A stretch of 58,355 bases of DNA from DSNY01 sp016861185 (GTDB lineage: Bacteria; Pseudomonadota; Gammaproteobacteria; Burkholderiales; Burkholderiaceae_F): positions 1-58,355 of the forward strand of contig SZOR01000012.1 in NCBI GenBank assembly GCA_030263275.1. Reading direction: 5' to 3'. The position numbers and the translations under genes are program-made. Position 1 is the stretch's first letter. Every line of letters begins with the position of its first letter. Positions 27,433 through 35,782 of this stretch are shown here, one piece after another. The notes beneath the pieces are model-generated. The model was given only the letters and a program-made list of their open reading frames with translations, ran no database searches and was not told the origin of the DNA.

Positions 27433-28983
27433 TCAGGGCGCCAGCGAAGTCTGCGGATTGAGCCTTTCGGTCGTCGTGTAGAGCTTGTTCAGCGCGTTCA
27501 GATATGCCTTGACCGAAGCGGCGATGATGTCCGGGTCGGCGCCCACGCCGTTGACGATGCGGCCGGCACGCGCCAGCCGCACGGTCACCTCGCCCTGCGA
27601 TTCGGTACCGGTCGTGATCGCGTTGACCGAATACAGCAGCAGCTCGGAGCCGCTGCCGACCTGGCTTTCGATCGCCTTCAGCGAAGCGTCGACCGGGCCG
27701 TTGCCGTCGGCCTCCGAGGCGACTTCCTTGCCGCCGATGGCGAGCACGACGCGCGCATGCGGGCGCTCGCCGGTCTCGGACCGCTGCGCGAGCGAAATCA
27801 GCTTGAAGTGCTCGTCGTGCGGCGTCACCGATTCGTCCGAGAACAGCGCCTGGATGTCCTCGTCGAAGATCTCGGCCTTGCGGTCCGCCAGTTCCTTGAA
27901 CTTCGCGAAGGCGGCGTTCAGCTCGGCCTCGCTGTCGACCGGAATGCCCAGCTCCTGCACGCGCTGCTTGAACGCATTGCGGCCCGAGAGCTTGCCCAGC
28001 ACGATCTTGTTGGCGGTCCAGCCGACGTCCTCGGCCCGCATGATCTCGTAGGTGTCGCGCGCCTTCAGCACGCCATCCTGGTGGATGCCCGAGGCGTGCG
28101 CGAACGCATTGGCGCCGACCACCGCCTTGTTCGGCTGCACCGGAAAGCCCGTGATCGCGGACACCAGCTTCGACGCGGGAACGATCTGCGTCGTGTCGAT
28201 GCCGACCTCGAGCCTGAAAAAGTCGCGCCGCGTCTTCACCGCCATCACGACCTCCTCGAGCGAGCAGTTGCCGGCGCGCTCGCCCAGCCCGTTGATCGTG
28301 CATTCGACCTGGCGCGCGCCGCCGAGCTTCACGCCCGCCAGCGAATTGGCCACGGCCATGCCCAGATCGTTGTGGCAGTGGACCGACCAGACCGCCTTGT
28401 CCGAGTTCGGGATGCGCCGGCGCAGATCGGCGATGAACTGGCCGTACAGCTCGGGCACCGCGTAGCCGACGGTGTCGGGAATGTTGATCGTCGTCGCGCC
28501 TTCGGCGATCACCGCTTCGAGCACGCGGCACAGGAAGTCGGGCTCCGAACGGTAGCCGTCTTCGGGCGAAAACTCGACGTTGTCGGTGAACCTGCGCGCG
28601 AAGCGCACCGCGAGCTTCGCCTGCTCGAAGACCTGGTCTGGCGTCATCCGCAGCTTCTTCTCCATGTGCAGCGGCGAGGTCGCGATGAAGGTGTGGATGC
28701 GCTTGTTGTCGCTGCCGGCGAGCGCCTCGGCCGCGCGGCTGATGTCCTTGTCGTTGGCGCGCGCCAGCGAGCAGACGGTCGAGTCCTTCACCGTGTTGGC
28801 GATCGTGCGCACCGCGTCGAAGTCGCCGTTGCTGGATGCGGCGAAGCCGGCTTCGATCACGTCGACGCGCAGCCGCTCGAGCTGCTTGGCGATGCGAAGC
28901 TTCTGCTCCTTCGTCATCGACGCGCCCGGGCTCTGTTCGCCGTCGCGCAGCGTGGTATCGAAAATGATCAAGCGGTCTGCCAT
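27433..28983 (-). CDS. leuA: 2-isopropylmalate synthase
   Basis: A 516-residue enzyme that condenses acetyl-CoA with 2-oxoisovalerate, the first committed step of leucine synthesis. The catalytic TIM barrel has DTTLRDGEQSPG with Arg13 and Asp14, and the metal-binding HCHNDLG with His202 and His204. The C-terminal allosteric LeuA dimer domain (from about 390, ASEADGNGPVDASLKAIE) binds leucine for feedback inhibition. The length is normal. Upstream lies a leucine-rich leader peptide with its own promoter, so attenuation by leucine is likely. It is at the end of the ilvB-ilvH-ilvC-psd-pssA run. Confidence 0.97.
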   Translation of the reverse strand: MADRLIIFDTTLRDGEQSPGASMTKEQKLRIAKQLERLRVDVIEAGFAASSNGDFDAVRTIANTVKDSTVCSLARANDKDISRAAEALAGSDNKRIHTFIATSPLHMEKKLRMTPDQVFEQAKLAVRFARRFTDNVEFSPEDGYRSEPDFLCRVLEAVIAEGATTINIPDTVGYAVPELYGQFIADLRRRIPNSDKAVWSVHCHNDLGMAVANSLAGVKLGGARQVECTINGLGERAGNCSLEEVVMAVKTRRDFFRLEVGIDTTQIVPASKLVSAITGFPVQPNKAVVGANAFAHASGIHQDGVLKARDTYEIMRAEDVGWTANKIVLGKLSGRNAFKQRVQELGIPVDSEAELNAAFAKFKELADRKAEIFDEDIQALFSDESVTPHDEHFKLISLAQRSETGERPHARVVLAIGGKEVASEADGNGPVDASLKAIESQVGSGSELLLYSVNAITTGTESQGEVTVRLARAGRIVNGVGADPDIIAASVKAYLNALNKLYTTTERLNPQTSLAP

Positions 28984-29001
28984 GGAGATCTCCGATGCAT
29001 G

Positions 29002-29038
29002 CTTCTCGCCGCCGGCCTTGCAGGCGGGCGGAGCGAAG
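29002..29038 (-). promoter_or_regulatory. Hairpin in the leuA leader
   Basis: Two 16-base arms (29002-29017 and 29023-29038) pair at 13 of 16 positions with a five-base loop. It lies between the leader-peptide stop and the leuA ribosome-binding site (GGAGATC just before the ATG). No T-run follows, so it may act on translation or with Rho rather than as an intrinsic terminator. Confidence 0.4.
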
Positions 29039-29059
29039 GGCCGAGTTGTGGGTAAGGGA

Positions 29060-29146
29060 TTAGCTGCGCGCGGGGCGCAGCAGTCGAAGCAGCAGGCCGC
29101 GGGCGGCTGCCGGGAGGCGGGACATCGTGATGCTTGCGCGATGCAT
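29060..29146 (-). CDS. leuA leader peptide (probable attenuator)
   Basis: A 28-codon frame, MHRASITMSRLPAAARG then LLLRLLRPARS, ends 76 bp before leuA. It holds CTG CTG CTT CGA CTG CTG, five leucine codons within six. A second ATG at 29125 gives a 21-codon version with a more usual 5' leader length. Ribosome stalling at leucine codons is the known control of leu operons in enterics; the same role here is inferred from the codon run, the upstream promoter and the downstream hairpin. Confidence 0.6.
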   Translation of the reverse strand: MHRASITMSRLPAAARGLLLRLLRPARS

Positions 29147-29153
29147 GGGCGCG

Positions 29154-29182
29154 ACTATAGGCGCAAAGCCACGTCGAAACAA
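29154..29182 (-). promoter_or_regulatory. Candidate sigma-70 promoter for the leuA leader
   Basis: TTGTTT (29177-29182) and TATAGT (29154-29159) are separated by 17 bases and would start transcription near 29147, at the head of the leader peptide. It lies between the pssA stop and the leader, so leuA can be transcribed apart from ilv-psd-pssA. Confidence 0.5.
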
Positions 29183-29195
29183 CCGGCGGTCGCCT

Positions 29196-30044
29196 TCATT
29201 CGCTCCCCGCGGGCGGCTCGACGGGCGCGCGCGGCACCGGCTTGGCCGGGTTCGGCCGGCCGTTCCACCACTGCCACGCCCAGTACACATAGCCCGACAG
29301 CGCGTAGACGCAGAACAGCGAGAACAGCACGATCGGCGGATCGGTCGAGACGAACACGAAGGCCAGCACGACGAGCAGCATGCCCCAGAACGGAACGCTG
29401 CGCCCGAGCTGGAAGCTCTTGCCGCTGTAGAACGGCGCGCTCGACACCATCGTGACGCCGGCATACACCGTCAGCCCGAAGGCGACCCACGGCATCCACA
29501 CGTCCTTGATGTGCAGCTTGTTGTCGATCGCCAGCCATACGAAACCGGCGATCAACGCCGCCGACGCCGGGCTCGGCAGCCCCTGGAAGTAACGCTTGTC
29601 GACCACGCCGAGGTTGGCGTTGAAGCGCGCCAGCCGCAGCGCGGCGCCCGCGCAGTAGATGAAGGCCGCGATCCATCCCCAGCGCCCCAGCTCGTGCAGG
29701 ATCCACTCGTACATCACGAGCGCGGGGGCCACGCCGAACGAGGTCATGTCCGAAAGCGAGTCGTACTGCTCGCCGAACGCGCTTTGCGTGTTGGTCAACC
29801 GCGCCACCCGGCCGTCCATGCCGTCGAGCACCATCGCGGCGAAGATCGCGATCGCCGCCAGCTCGAAGCGCTGGTTCATCGCCTGAACGATCGCGAAGAA
29901 GCCGGCGAAAAGCGCCGCCGTCGTAAAGAGGTTGGGCAACAGGTAGATGCCGCGCCGGCGGAACTTCAGCGGCGGCGGCGCCTCGGCCAGCGGCGGCGCG
30001 GAGGGCATGCCGAAAGGACGCGGCTTGCGGCGGCGAAAGCGCAT
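29196..30044 (-). CDS. pssA: CDP-diacylglycerol-serine O-phosphatidyltransferase
   Basis: A 282-residue membrane enzyme of the CDP-alcohol phosphatidyltransferase family that makes phosphatidylserine. The catalytic motif D77-G-x2-A-R-x8-G-x3-D95-x3-D99 is intact (DGRVARLTNTQSAFGEQYDSLSD). A basic, proline-rich N-terminus (RRRKPRPFG) precedes about seven transmembrane segments that begin with IYLLPNLFTTAALFAGFFAI. The start at 30044 lies six bases before the psd stop codon, so the two genes, which catalyse successive steps to phosphatidylethanolamine, are closely coupled. Confidence 0.95.
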   Translation of the reverse strand: MRFRRRKPRPFGMPSAPPLAEAPPPLKFRRRGIYLLPNLFTTAALFAGFFAIVQAMNQRFELAAIAIFAAMVLDGMDGRVARLTNTQSAFGEQYDSLSDMTSFGVAPALVMYEWILHELGRWGWIAAFIYCAGAALRLARFNANLGVVDKRYFQGLPSPASAALIAGFVWLAIDNKLHIKDVWMPWVAFGLTVYAGVTMVSSAPFYSGKSFQLGRSVPFWGMLLVVLAFVFVSTDPPIVLFSLFCVYALSGYVYWAWQWWNGRPNPAKPVPRAPVEPPAGSE

Positions 30045-30049
30045 ACGAG

Positions 30050-30691
30050 TTACAGCTCGGCGAGGATCGTCGTCGTCGCGTAGACCTTGTCGCCGACGGC
30101 GACGCGCGGGCGTGCCGTGCGCGGCAGGTAGACGTCGACGCGCGAGCCGAAGCGGATGAAGCCGTAGCGCTGGCCGCGCGCGAGCCGGTCGCCGGCCTTC
30201 ACGTAACAGAGGATGCGCCGCGCGATCAGCCCCGCGACCTGCACGACCGTGATGCGCTCGCCCGAGTCGAGCTGCAGCACCATCGCGTTGCGCTCGTTTT
30301 CGGTCGAGGCCTTGTCCAGATCGGCGTTGATGAACTTGCCCGCCGAGTATTCGACCCGCTGCACGGTCGCGTCCACGGGCGAGCGGTTGCTGTGCACGTT
30401 GAACACGTTCATGAACACGCTGATCAGCAGCGCGTCGCGCGCGGTGTATGGATCGCGCGCGTCCTCGACCTTGACGATGCGGCCGTCGGCCGGCGCAAGC
30501 ACGGCGTTGGCCTGCGCCGGCACTGCCCGCGGCGGATCGCGGAAGAACTGGACGACGAAGATCGCGACCAGCCACAGCGGCGCCGACCACGCGAGCCCGG
30601 CCCCCCACCAGACGAGCAGCGCCGCAGCGAGCGAGCCCGCGACGAAGGGCCAGCCTTCGCGCGCGATCAGCGGATGCGGATAGTCGGCCAC
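30050..30691 (-). CDS. psd: Phosphatidylserine decarboxylase, short form
   Basis: A 213-residue proenzyme of the short (PSD-A like) type that converts phosphatidylserine to phosphatidylethanolamine. It has an N-terminal membrane helix pair, FFRDPPRAVP near 49, APADGRIVKVE near 66 and FMNVFNVHSNRSPVDATV near 93. The self-cleavage site that makes the pyruvoyl group is Gly182-Ser183 in RFGSRVDVYLP. It precedes pssA with a five-base gap. Confidence 0.95.
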   Translation of the reverse strand: MADYPHPLIAREGWPFVAGSLAAALLVWWGAGLAWSAPLWLVAIFVVQFFRDPPRAVPAQANAVLAPADGRIVKVEDARDPYTARDALLISVFMNVFNVHSNRSPVDATVQRVEYSAGKFINADLDKASTENERNAMVLQLDSGERITVVQVAGLIARRILCYVKAGDRLARGQRYGFIRFGSRVDVYLPRTARPRVAVGDKVYATTTILAEL

Positions 30692-30743
30692 TGCACGGCC
30701 CTCTGAAAAACGAAGGCCGTATGGTATCGGATGGTGCAGCCGC

Positions 30744-31475
30744 TCAGGGCTGCAGGAAACGCACCTTCGCGGTGACGTCGAGCCGCTGCGTCGACTGGCC
30801 CGCGTCGAAGCTCGGCTCCGCGACCGACTCGGCGGCCATCGCCATCGCGCGCGCCATCGGCACGATCGGCGGCCCGTCGCCGCGCGCGCCGAAGTTGACC
30901 TCCTCGATGCGCACGCGCGCCGGCGGCACGCCCATCGCCTGCGCCGCCGCCGCGATGCGGGCGCTCAGATTCGCGTACGCGCGCTGGATCAGTTCGGCGT
31001 CGAGCCTGTCGCGCGCAGCGCGCGACAGGCGGAAGCCGATCCCGCCGAGCGCGAGCTGCTGTTGCCCCGCGGCCACGGTCTTCGGCAGTGCGGCCAGTTC
31101 GGTCGTGCGCAGGTTCATGCTCTGGCGCACGCGCCAGCCGACGATCTTGCGGCCGCCACCCGCGGCGTAGATCGGGTAGCTGCCGTAACCGGCCGTTTCG
31201 ACCTGCGCCTTCGGATCGGCGCGCTTCAGTGTCGCAACGCCTTCGGCCACGCGCTGGTTGAGCTGCGATTGCGCGCGCGCGAGATCGGCGTCCTGCACCT
31301 CGAGGTAGAAGGAAGCGAGCGCCTCGTCGTTGGTCGCTTCGACCTCGGCCGCCGTCGAGATCGTGACGAGCGTGCCCTCGAAGCGCGCCGGCGCGGCGGG
31401 CGTCTGGGCCGGCACCGGCGCGGCGATGATCAGCGCGCCGCAGAGCGCGGCGGCGCGAAGGAATCGAGTCGGCAT
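30744..31475 (-). CDS. SIMPL domain (DUF541) periplasmic protein
   Basis: A 243-residue exported protein. Residues 1-22 are a signal peptide (RFLRAAALCGALIIAAPVPAQ). The mature part has the SIMPL/DUF541 pattern: VTISTAAEVEATNDEALASFYLEVQDADLARAQSQLNQRV, then GYGSYPIYAAGGGRKIVGWRVRQSM near 105 and a conserved helical end. Related proteins (Brucella BP26, E. coli YggE) form periplasmic or outer-membrane rings with no clear enzymatic role; YggE has been linked to oxidative stress. It lies between ilvC and psd in the same direction. Confidence 0.85.
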   Translation of the reverse strand: MPTRFLRAAALCGALIIAAPVPAQTPAAPARFEGTLVTISTAAEVEATNDEALASFYLEVQDADLARAQSQLNQRVAEGVATLKRADPKAQVETAGYGSYPIYAAGGGRKIVGWRVRQSMNLRTTELAALPKTVAAGQQQLALGGIGFRLSRAARDRLDAELIQRAYANLSARIAAAAQAMGVPPARVRIEEVNFGARGDGPPIVPMARAMAMAAESVAEPSFDAGQSTQRLDVTAKVRFLQP

Positions 31476-31540
31476 CGTGCCCTCCGTGGTGGGTCCAGTC
31501 GACTTGAACGCGGCGCGCGCGCCCGCGGGGTTGCGCCGCC

Positions 31541-32557
31541 TCAGTTCTTGCTCTGGTCGACCAGCCGGTTGGCCTTGATCCACGGCATCATCGCGCGCAG
31601 CTTCTCGCCGACCTTCTCGATTTCGTGCTCTGCCGTGAGCCGGCGCCGCGCGAGCAGCGTCGGCGCGCCGGCGCGGTTCTCGAGGATGAAGCTCTTCGCG
31701 TATTCGCCGGTCTGGATGCGCTTGAGCGCGTTGCGCATCGCCTCCTTGGTCTGCGCGGTGATGATCTCGGGGCCGGTCGTGTATTCGCCGTACTCGGCGT
31801 TGTTCGAGATCGAATAGTTCATGTTGGCGATGCCGCCCTCGTACATCAGGTCGACGATCAGCTTCAGCTCGTGCAGGCACTCGAAGTAGGCCATCTCCGG
31901 CGCGTAACCCGCCTCGACCAGCGTCTCGAAACCGGCCTTGACCAGCTCCACGCAGCCGCCGCACAGCACGGTCTGCTCGCCGAACAGATCGGTCTCGGTT
32001 TCCTCGCGGAAGTTCGTTTCGATCACGCCGGCCTTGCCGCCGCCGATCGCGCACGCGTACGACAGCGCCAGGTCGCGCGCCATGCCGGAGACGTCCTTGT
32101 GCACGGCGATCAGCATCGGCACGCCGCCGCCCTGCCTGTACGTCGAGCGCACCGTGTGGCCGGGGGCCTTGGGCGCAACCATGATCACGTCGAGATCCGC
32201 GCGCGGCTGGATCTGGCCGTAGTGGATGTTGAAGCCGTGCGCGAAGGCGAGCGCCGCCCCCTGCTTCATGTTGGCAGCGATCGACTCGTTGTAGACCTGC
32301 GGGTGGCTCTCGTCGGGCAACAGAATCATCACGATATCGGCGTCGCGGACCGCCTCGGCGACTTCCTTGACCGTGAGCCCGGCATTGACCGCCTTGTTCC
32401 ACGATGCGCCGCCCTTGCGCAGCGCGACGGTGACGTTCACGCCCGACTCCTTCAGGTTCAGCGCGTGCGCGTGCCCTTGCGAGCCGTAACCGACGATCGC
32501 GACCTTCTTGCCCTTCACCAGCGAAAGATCGGCGTCCTTGTCGTAATAGACCTTCAT
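31541..32557 (-). CDS. ilvC: Ketol-acid reductoisomerase, class I
   Basis: A 338-residue NADPH-dependent enzyme for the second common step of valine and isoleucine synthesis. The Rossmann motif GYGSQGHAHALNL is at 23-35, with the NADPH-selecting loop RKGGASW following, and the metal-binding helices in the knotted domain include YFECLHELKLIVDLMYEGGI and NISYSISN-like MNYSISNNAEYGEY. The ATG at 32557 (MKVYYDKDADLSLVKGKKV) has GGAGAAAGC upstream. A heptamer repeat array separates it from ilvH. Confidence 0.97.
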   Translation of the reverse strand: MKVYYDKDADLSLVKGKKVAIVGYGSQGHAHALNLKESGVNVTVALRKGGASWNKAVNAGLTVKEVAEAVRDADIVMILLPDESHPQVYNESIAANMKQGAALAFAHGFNIHYGQIQPRADLDVIMVAPKAPGHTVRSTYRQGGGVPMLIAVHKDVSGMARDLALSYACAIGGGKAGVIETNFREETETDLFGEQTVLCGGCVELVKAGFETLVEAGYAPEMAYFECLHELKLIVDLMYEGGIANMNYSISNNAEYGEYTTGPEIITAQTKEAMRNALKRIQTGEYAKSFILENRAGAPTLLARRRLTAEHEIEKVGEKLRAMMPWIKANRLVDQSKN

Positions 32558-32571
32558 GCTTTCTCCGTGAT

Positions 32572-32645
32572 CCGTTGTTCGTTGCCGGTTGTCCGATGCC
32601 GGTTGACCGTTCTCCGCCGCAGCGATGGACCGGTCAACGGCCAAC
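32572..32645. repeat. Heptamer repeat array with inverted end, between ilvH and ilvC
   Basis: Six imperfect 7-bp units run from 32572 to 32613 (CCGTTGT, TCGTTGC, CGGTTGT, CCGATGC, CGGTTGA, CCGTTCT). After a spacer two units appear inverted at 32631-32644 (CGGTCAA, CGGCCAA). GTTGACCG and CGGTCAAC can pair. The same plan, six direct then two inverted heptamers, is seen at 55884-55961 with a different unit. Confidence 0.7.
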
Positions 32646-32651
32646 TGTTCC

Positions 32652-33143
32652 CTACACCCTGAGGATCCTCTCCCCGCGGCCGATGCCCGAGCTGCCGGTC
32701 CGCACCGTCTCGAGGATCGCGGCGCGGTCGACCGCGCGGATGAACGCGTCGAGCTTGCCCGTGTTGCCGGTCAGCTCGATCGTGTAGGTGCGCTCGGTGA
32801 CGTCGATGATGCGGCCGCGGAAGATGTCGGCCATCCGCTTCATCTCCTCGCGCTCCTTGCCGACCGCGCGCACCTTGATCAGCATCAGCTCGCGCTCCGT
32901 GTAATCGGCCTCGGTCAGATCGACCACCTTGACGACCTCGATCAGGCGGTTCAGGTGCTTCGTGATCTGTTCGATCACGTCGTCCGAGCCCACCGAAACG
33001 ATCGTCATCCGCGACAGCGACGGATCCTCGGTCGGCGCGACCGTCAGCGTCTCGATGTTGTAGCCGCGCGCGGAAAACAGCCCGACCACGCGCGACAGCG
33101 CGCCCGGCTCGTTCTCCAGCAGGACGGAAATGATGTGCCTCAT
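32652..33143 (-). CDS. ilvH: Acetolactate synthase small (regulatory) subunit
   Basis: A 163-residue regulatory subunit with an N-terminal ACT domain (MRHIISVLLENEPGALSRVVGLFSARGYNIETLTVAPTED) that binds valine, and a C-terminal ALS_ss domain (ELMLIKVRAVGKEREEMKRMADIFRGRIIDV). Its ATG overlaps the ilvB stop by one base. Confidence 0.97.
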   Translation of the reverse strand: MRHIISVLLENEPGALSRVVGLFSARGYNIETLTVAPTEDPSLSRMTIVSVGSDDVIEQITKHLNRLIEVVKVVDLTEADYTERELMLIKVRAVGKEREEMKRMADIFRGRIIDVTERTYTIELTGNTGKLDAFIRAVDRAAILETVRTGSSGIGRGERILRV

Positions 33144-34930
33144 TACAGGTCCTCCGAACCGAGCAGCATCTCCGTCAGCCCCTTGCCGGCCTTGACCATC
33201 GGCCAGACGTTTTCGGTCTGGTCGGTGATGAAGTCGAGGAACACGAGCCGGTCCTTGTACTTGCCGAAAGCCTCGCGCAGCGCAGGCTCGACGTCGGCCG
33301 GCCGGTCGATTCGCATGCCGACGTGGCCGTACGCCTCGGCGAGCTTGACGAAGTCGGGCAGCGCGTCCATGTACGAATGCGAATAGCGGCTGCCATAGTC
33401 GATCTGCTGCCACTGCCGCACCATACCCAGGTAGCGGTTGTTCAGATTGACGATCTTCGGCGTCAGGTCGTACTGCTTGCAGGTCGACAGCTCCTGGATG
33501 CACATCTGGATCGACGCTTCGCCGGTGATCACCGCGACCTGCGCGCCGGGATTGGCCATCTGCACGCCCATCGCGTAGGGCAGGCCCACGCCCATCGTGC
33601 CCAGTCCGCCCGAGTTGATCCAGCGGCGCGGCTTGTCGAAGCGGTAGTACTGCGCGGCCCACATCTGATGCTGGCCGACGTCGGACGTGACGAACGCGTC
33701 GCCTTTGGTCACCTTCCACAGCGTCTCGACGACATACTGCGGCTTGATCACCTTGTCGGTGTTCTCGTACTTCAGGCAGTCGCGCTTGCGCCACTCCTCG
33801 ATCTGCGCCCACCACGCCTTCAGCGCCTGCGCGTTGGGCCTGCCACCCGCGACCTCGATCAGCGCGAGCAGGTCGGTCAGCACCTCGCGCACGTCGCCGA
33901 CGATCGGCACGTCGACCTTGACGCGCTTGGAGATCGACGACGGATCGACGTCGACGTGGATGATCTTGCGCGGGTTCTGCGCGAAGTGCTTCGGGTTGCC
34001 GATCACGCGGTCGTCGAAGCGCGCGCCGACGGCGAGCAGCACGTCGCAGTGCTGCATCGCCATGTTCGCCTCGTAGGTACCGTGCATGCCCGGCATGCCG
34101 ACGAACTTCGGATCGCTCGCCTGGAAGCCGCCCAGCCCCATCAGCGTGTTGGTGCACGGGAAGCCGACCAGGTTGACCAGCCTGTTCAGCAGATCGGACG
34201 AATCCGACAGGATCACGCCGCCGCCCGTGTAGATCATCGGCCGCTCGGCCGAAAGCAGAAGCTGCACGGCCTTCTTGATCTGCCCCTGGTGGCCCTTGAC
34301 CACCGGGTTGTACGAGCGCATCGACAGGTTCTTCGGATAGCTGAACTCGCAGCGCGCGATCGTCACGTCCTTCGGGATGTCGACCAGCACCGGCCCGGGC
34401 CGGCCCGTCTGCGCGATGAAAAAGGCCTTGCGGATCGCAGGCGCCAGATCGCGCACGTCCTTGACCAGGATGTTGTGCTTGACGCAGGGCCGCGTAATGC
34501 CGACCGTGTCGCATTCCTGGAACGCGTCCTGCCCGATCGCGTGCGTCGGCACCTGGCCGGTGATGATCACCAGCGGGATCGAGTCCATGTACGCGGTGGC
34601 GATACCCGTCACGGCGTTGGTCACGCCGGGGCCGCTCGTGACCAGCGCCACGCCCACCTTGCGGCTTGAGCGCGAATACGCGTCGGCGGCGTGCACGGCC
34701 GCCTGCTCGTGCCGCACGAGGATGTGCTGGAAGCTGTCCTGCTTGAAGATCTCGTCGTAGATGTACAGGACCGCCCCGCCGGGGTAGCCGAAGACGTGTT
34801 CGACGCCTTCTTCCTGCAGGCACCGCACGACGATTTCGGCGCCCGTGAGCTCGGCGGACTTCGCTTCCGCCCGTTTCGGTTCTGCGGGTGCGGTGCCCGC
34901 TCGTGTCTTTTCCGCGCTGAGGGTCTGCAT
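33143..34930 (-). CDS. ilvB: Acetolactate synthase large (catalytic) subunit
   Basis: A 595-residue ThDP- and FAD-dependent enzyme that opens valine, leucine and isoleucine synthesis. An Ala/Lys/Glu-rich extension of about 28 residues precedes the core GAEIVVRCLQEEGVEHVFGYPGGAVL. The catalytic glutamate is Glu75 (VRHEQAAVHAADAYSR). The ThDP/Mg motif, canonically GDGS, reads GEAS at 470-473 and is followed by LNN at 496-498 and LGMVRQWQ. The Asp-to-Glu change is, as far as I recall, shared by other betaproteobacteria; the Ala for Gly is less expected. The start at 34930 has GAGAGGA upstream. Confidence 0.96.
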   Translation of the reverse strand: MQTLSAEKTRAGTAPAEPKRAEAKSAELTGAEIVVRCLQEEGVEHVFGYPGGAVLYIYDEIFKQDSFQHILVRHEQAAVHAADAYSRSSRKVGVALVTSGPGVTNAVTGIATAYMDSIPLVIITGQVPTHAIGQDAFQECDTVGITRPCVKHNILVKDVRDLAPAIRKAFFIAQTGRPGPVLVDIPKDVTIARCEFSYPKNLSMRSYNPVVKGHQGQIKKAVQLLLSAERPMIYTGGGVILSDSSDLLNRLVNLVGFPCTNTLMGLGGFQASDPKFVGMPGMHGTYEANMAMQHCDVLLAVGARFDDRVIGNPKHFAQNPRKIIHVDVDPSSISKRVKVDVPIVGDVREVLTDLLALIEVAGGRPNAQALKAWWAQIEEWRKRDCLKYENTDKVIKPQYVVETLWKVTKGDAFVTSDVGQHQMWAAQYYRFDKPRRWINSGGLGTMGVGLPYAMGVQMANPGAQVAVITGEASIQMCIQELSTCKQYDLTPKIVNLNNRYLGMVRQWQQIDYGSRYSHSYMDALPDFVKLAEAYGHVGMRIDRPADVEPALREAFGKYKDRLVFLDFITDQTENVWPMVKAGKGLTEMLLGSEDL

Positions 34931-35019
34931 AGTTGCGGGTCCTCTCAAGGTCCTTCTGGAGATTGATCGGATGCCGTTCCTTACCCGCTTGTGGCGGGCG
35001 GTGCGGCGAGCGCGTTTAG

Positions 35020-35100
35020 CTATGTGGAACGCAACTGGGTCGGCTGCTCCGAGCTAAGTGCCTCTTGTTTTGCAAGAACGGGCACGATACTGCAGCGCAT
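35020..35100 (-). other. Possible ilvB leader peptide
   Basis: A 26-codon frame MRCSIVPVLAKQEALSSEQP ends 89 bp before ilvB. Codons 5-9 read Ile Val Pro Val Leu, four branched-chain residues of five. A small hairpin CCCGC-TTGTG-GCGGG lies at 34984-34998 between it and ilvB. No clear promoter or T-run is seen, so an attenuator is only a possibility. The remaining space to the sigma-factor start (35101-35218) holds nothing else I can name. Confidence 0.25.
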
Positions 35101-35218
35101 CAGCGAGCGCAAATTGACGGCGGTGCAAGACCGCCCCGCGGATGTGCTCTGTTAGGATTCGCGCCGGTTTCGGGCCGCATGCCGAGCGTCTTCTTCGCGT
35201 CGACGCGGGCCCATTTCG

Positions 35219-35782
35219 ATGGCGACTCGCGAAGAACTCTCGGAATTCCTGGCTGGCGTCGAGCGGCGCGCGTTCAAGCAGGCACAGTTTGCCGTGCGGA
35301 ACGAGGAAAACGCGCTCGACATCGTTCAGGACGCGATGATCAAGCTGTCCGAGAACTACGGCGACCGTCCGGCGCCGGAACTGCCGCTGTTGTTCACGCG
35401 GATCCTGCAGAACGCGATCCACGATTTTTTCCGCCGCCAGAAGGTCCGCTCGACCTGGGTGACGCTGTTTTCGGCGCTTGGCTCCGGCGACGAGGAGGAC
35501 TCGGACCCGCTCGAGACCCTGGAAGCGCTGGAAGGCACTGAACAGGCCGAAAGCGCTGCCGATAAGGTGGAAAGAAGCCAGGTCGTCGCCGCGATCGAGC
35601 AAGAGATCGCCCGCCTTCCGGCCCGTCAACGCGAGGCTTTTCTGCTGCGTTACTGGGAGGAGCTTGACGTTGCGGAAACGGCGGCGGCGATGGGATGCTC
35701 GGAAGGCAGCGTCAAAACCCACTGTTCGCGCGCCACTCACGCCCTGGCGCGCGCATTGCGGGCACGGGGAATCACGCTATGA
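35219..35782 (+). CDS. RNA polymerase sigma factor, ECF/sigma-70 family
   Basis: A 187-residue sigma factor. Region 2 is at about 15-85 (AFKQAQFAVRNEENALDIVQDAMIKLSENYGDR, then HDFFRRQKVRSTW) and region 4 at about 120-180 (IARLPARQREAFLLRYWEELDVAETAAAMGCSEGSVKTHCSRATHALARAL), with an acidic linker (GSGDEEDSDPLETLEALEG). It is coupled to the DUF3619 gene through an ATGA overlap. In this arrangement the DUF3619 membrane protein is probably its anti-sigma factor. No Shine-Dalgarno is obvious before the ATG. The regulon is unknown. Confidence 0.9.
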   Translation: MATREELSEFLAGVERRAFKQAQFAVRNEENALDIVQDAMIKLSENYGDRPAPELPLLFTRILQNAIHDFFRRQKVRSTWVTLFSALGSGDEEDSDPLETLEALEGTEQAESAADKVERSQVVAAIEQEIARLPARQREAFLLRYWEELDVAETAAAMGCSEGSVKTHCSRATHALARALRARGITL

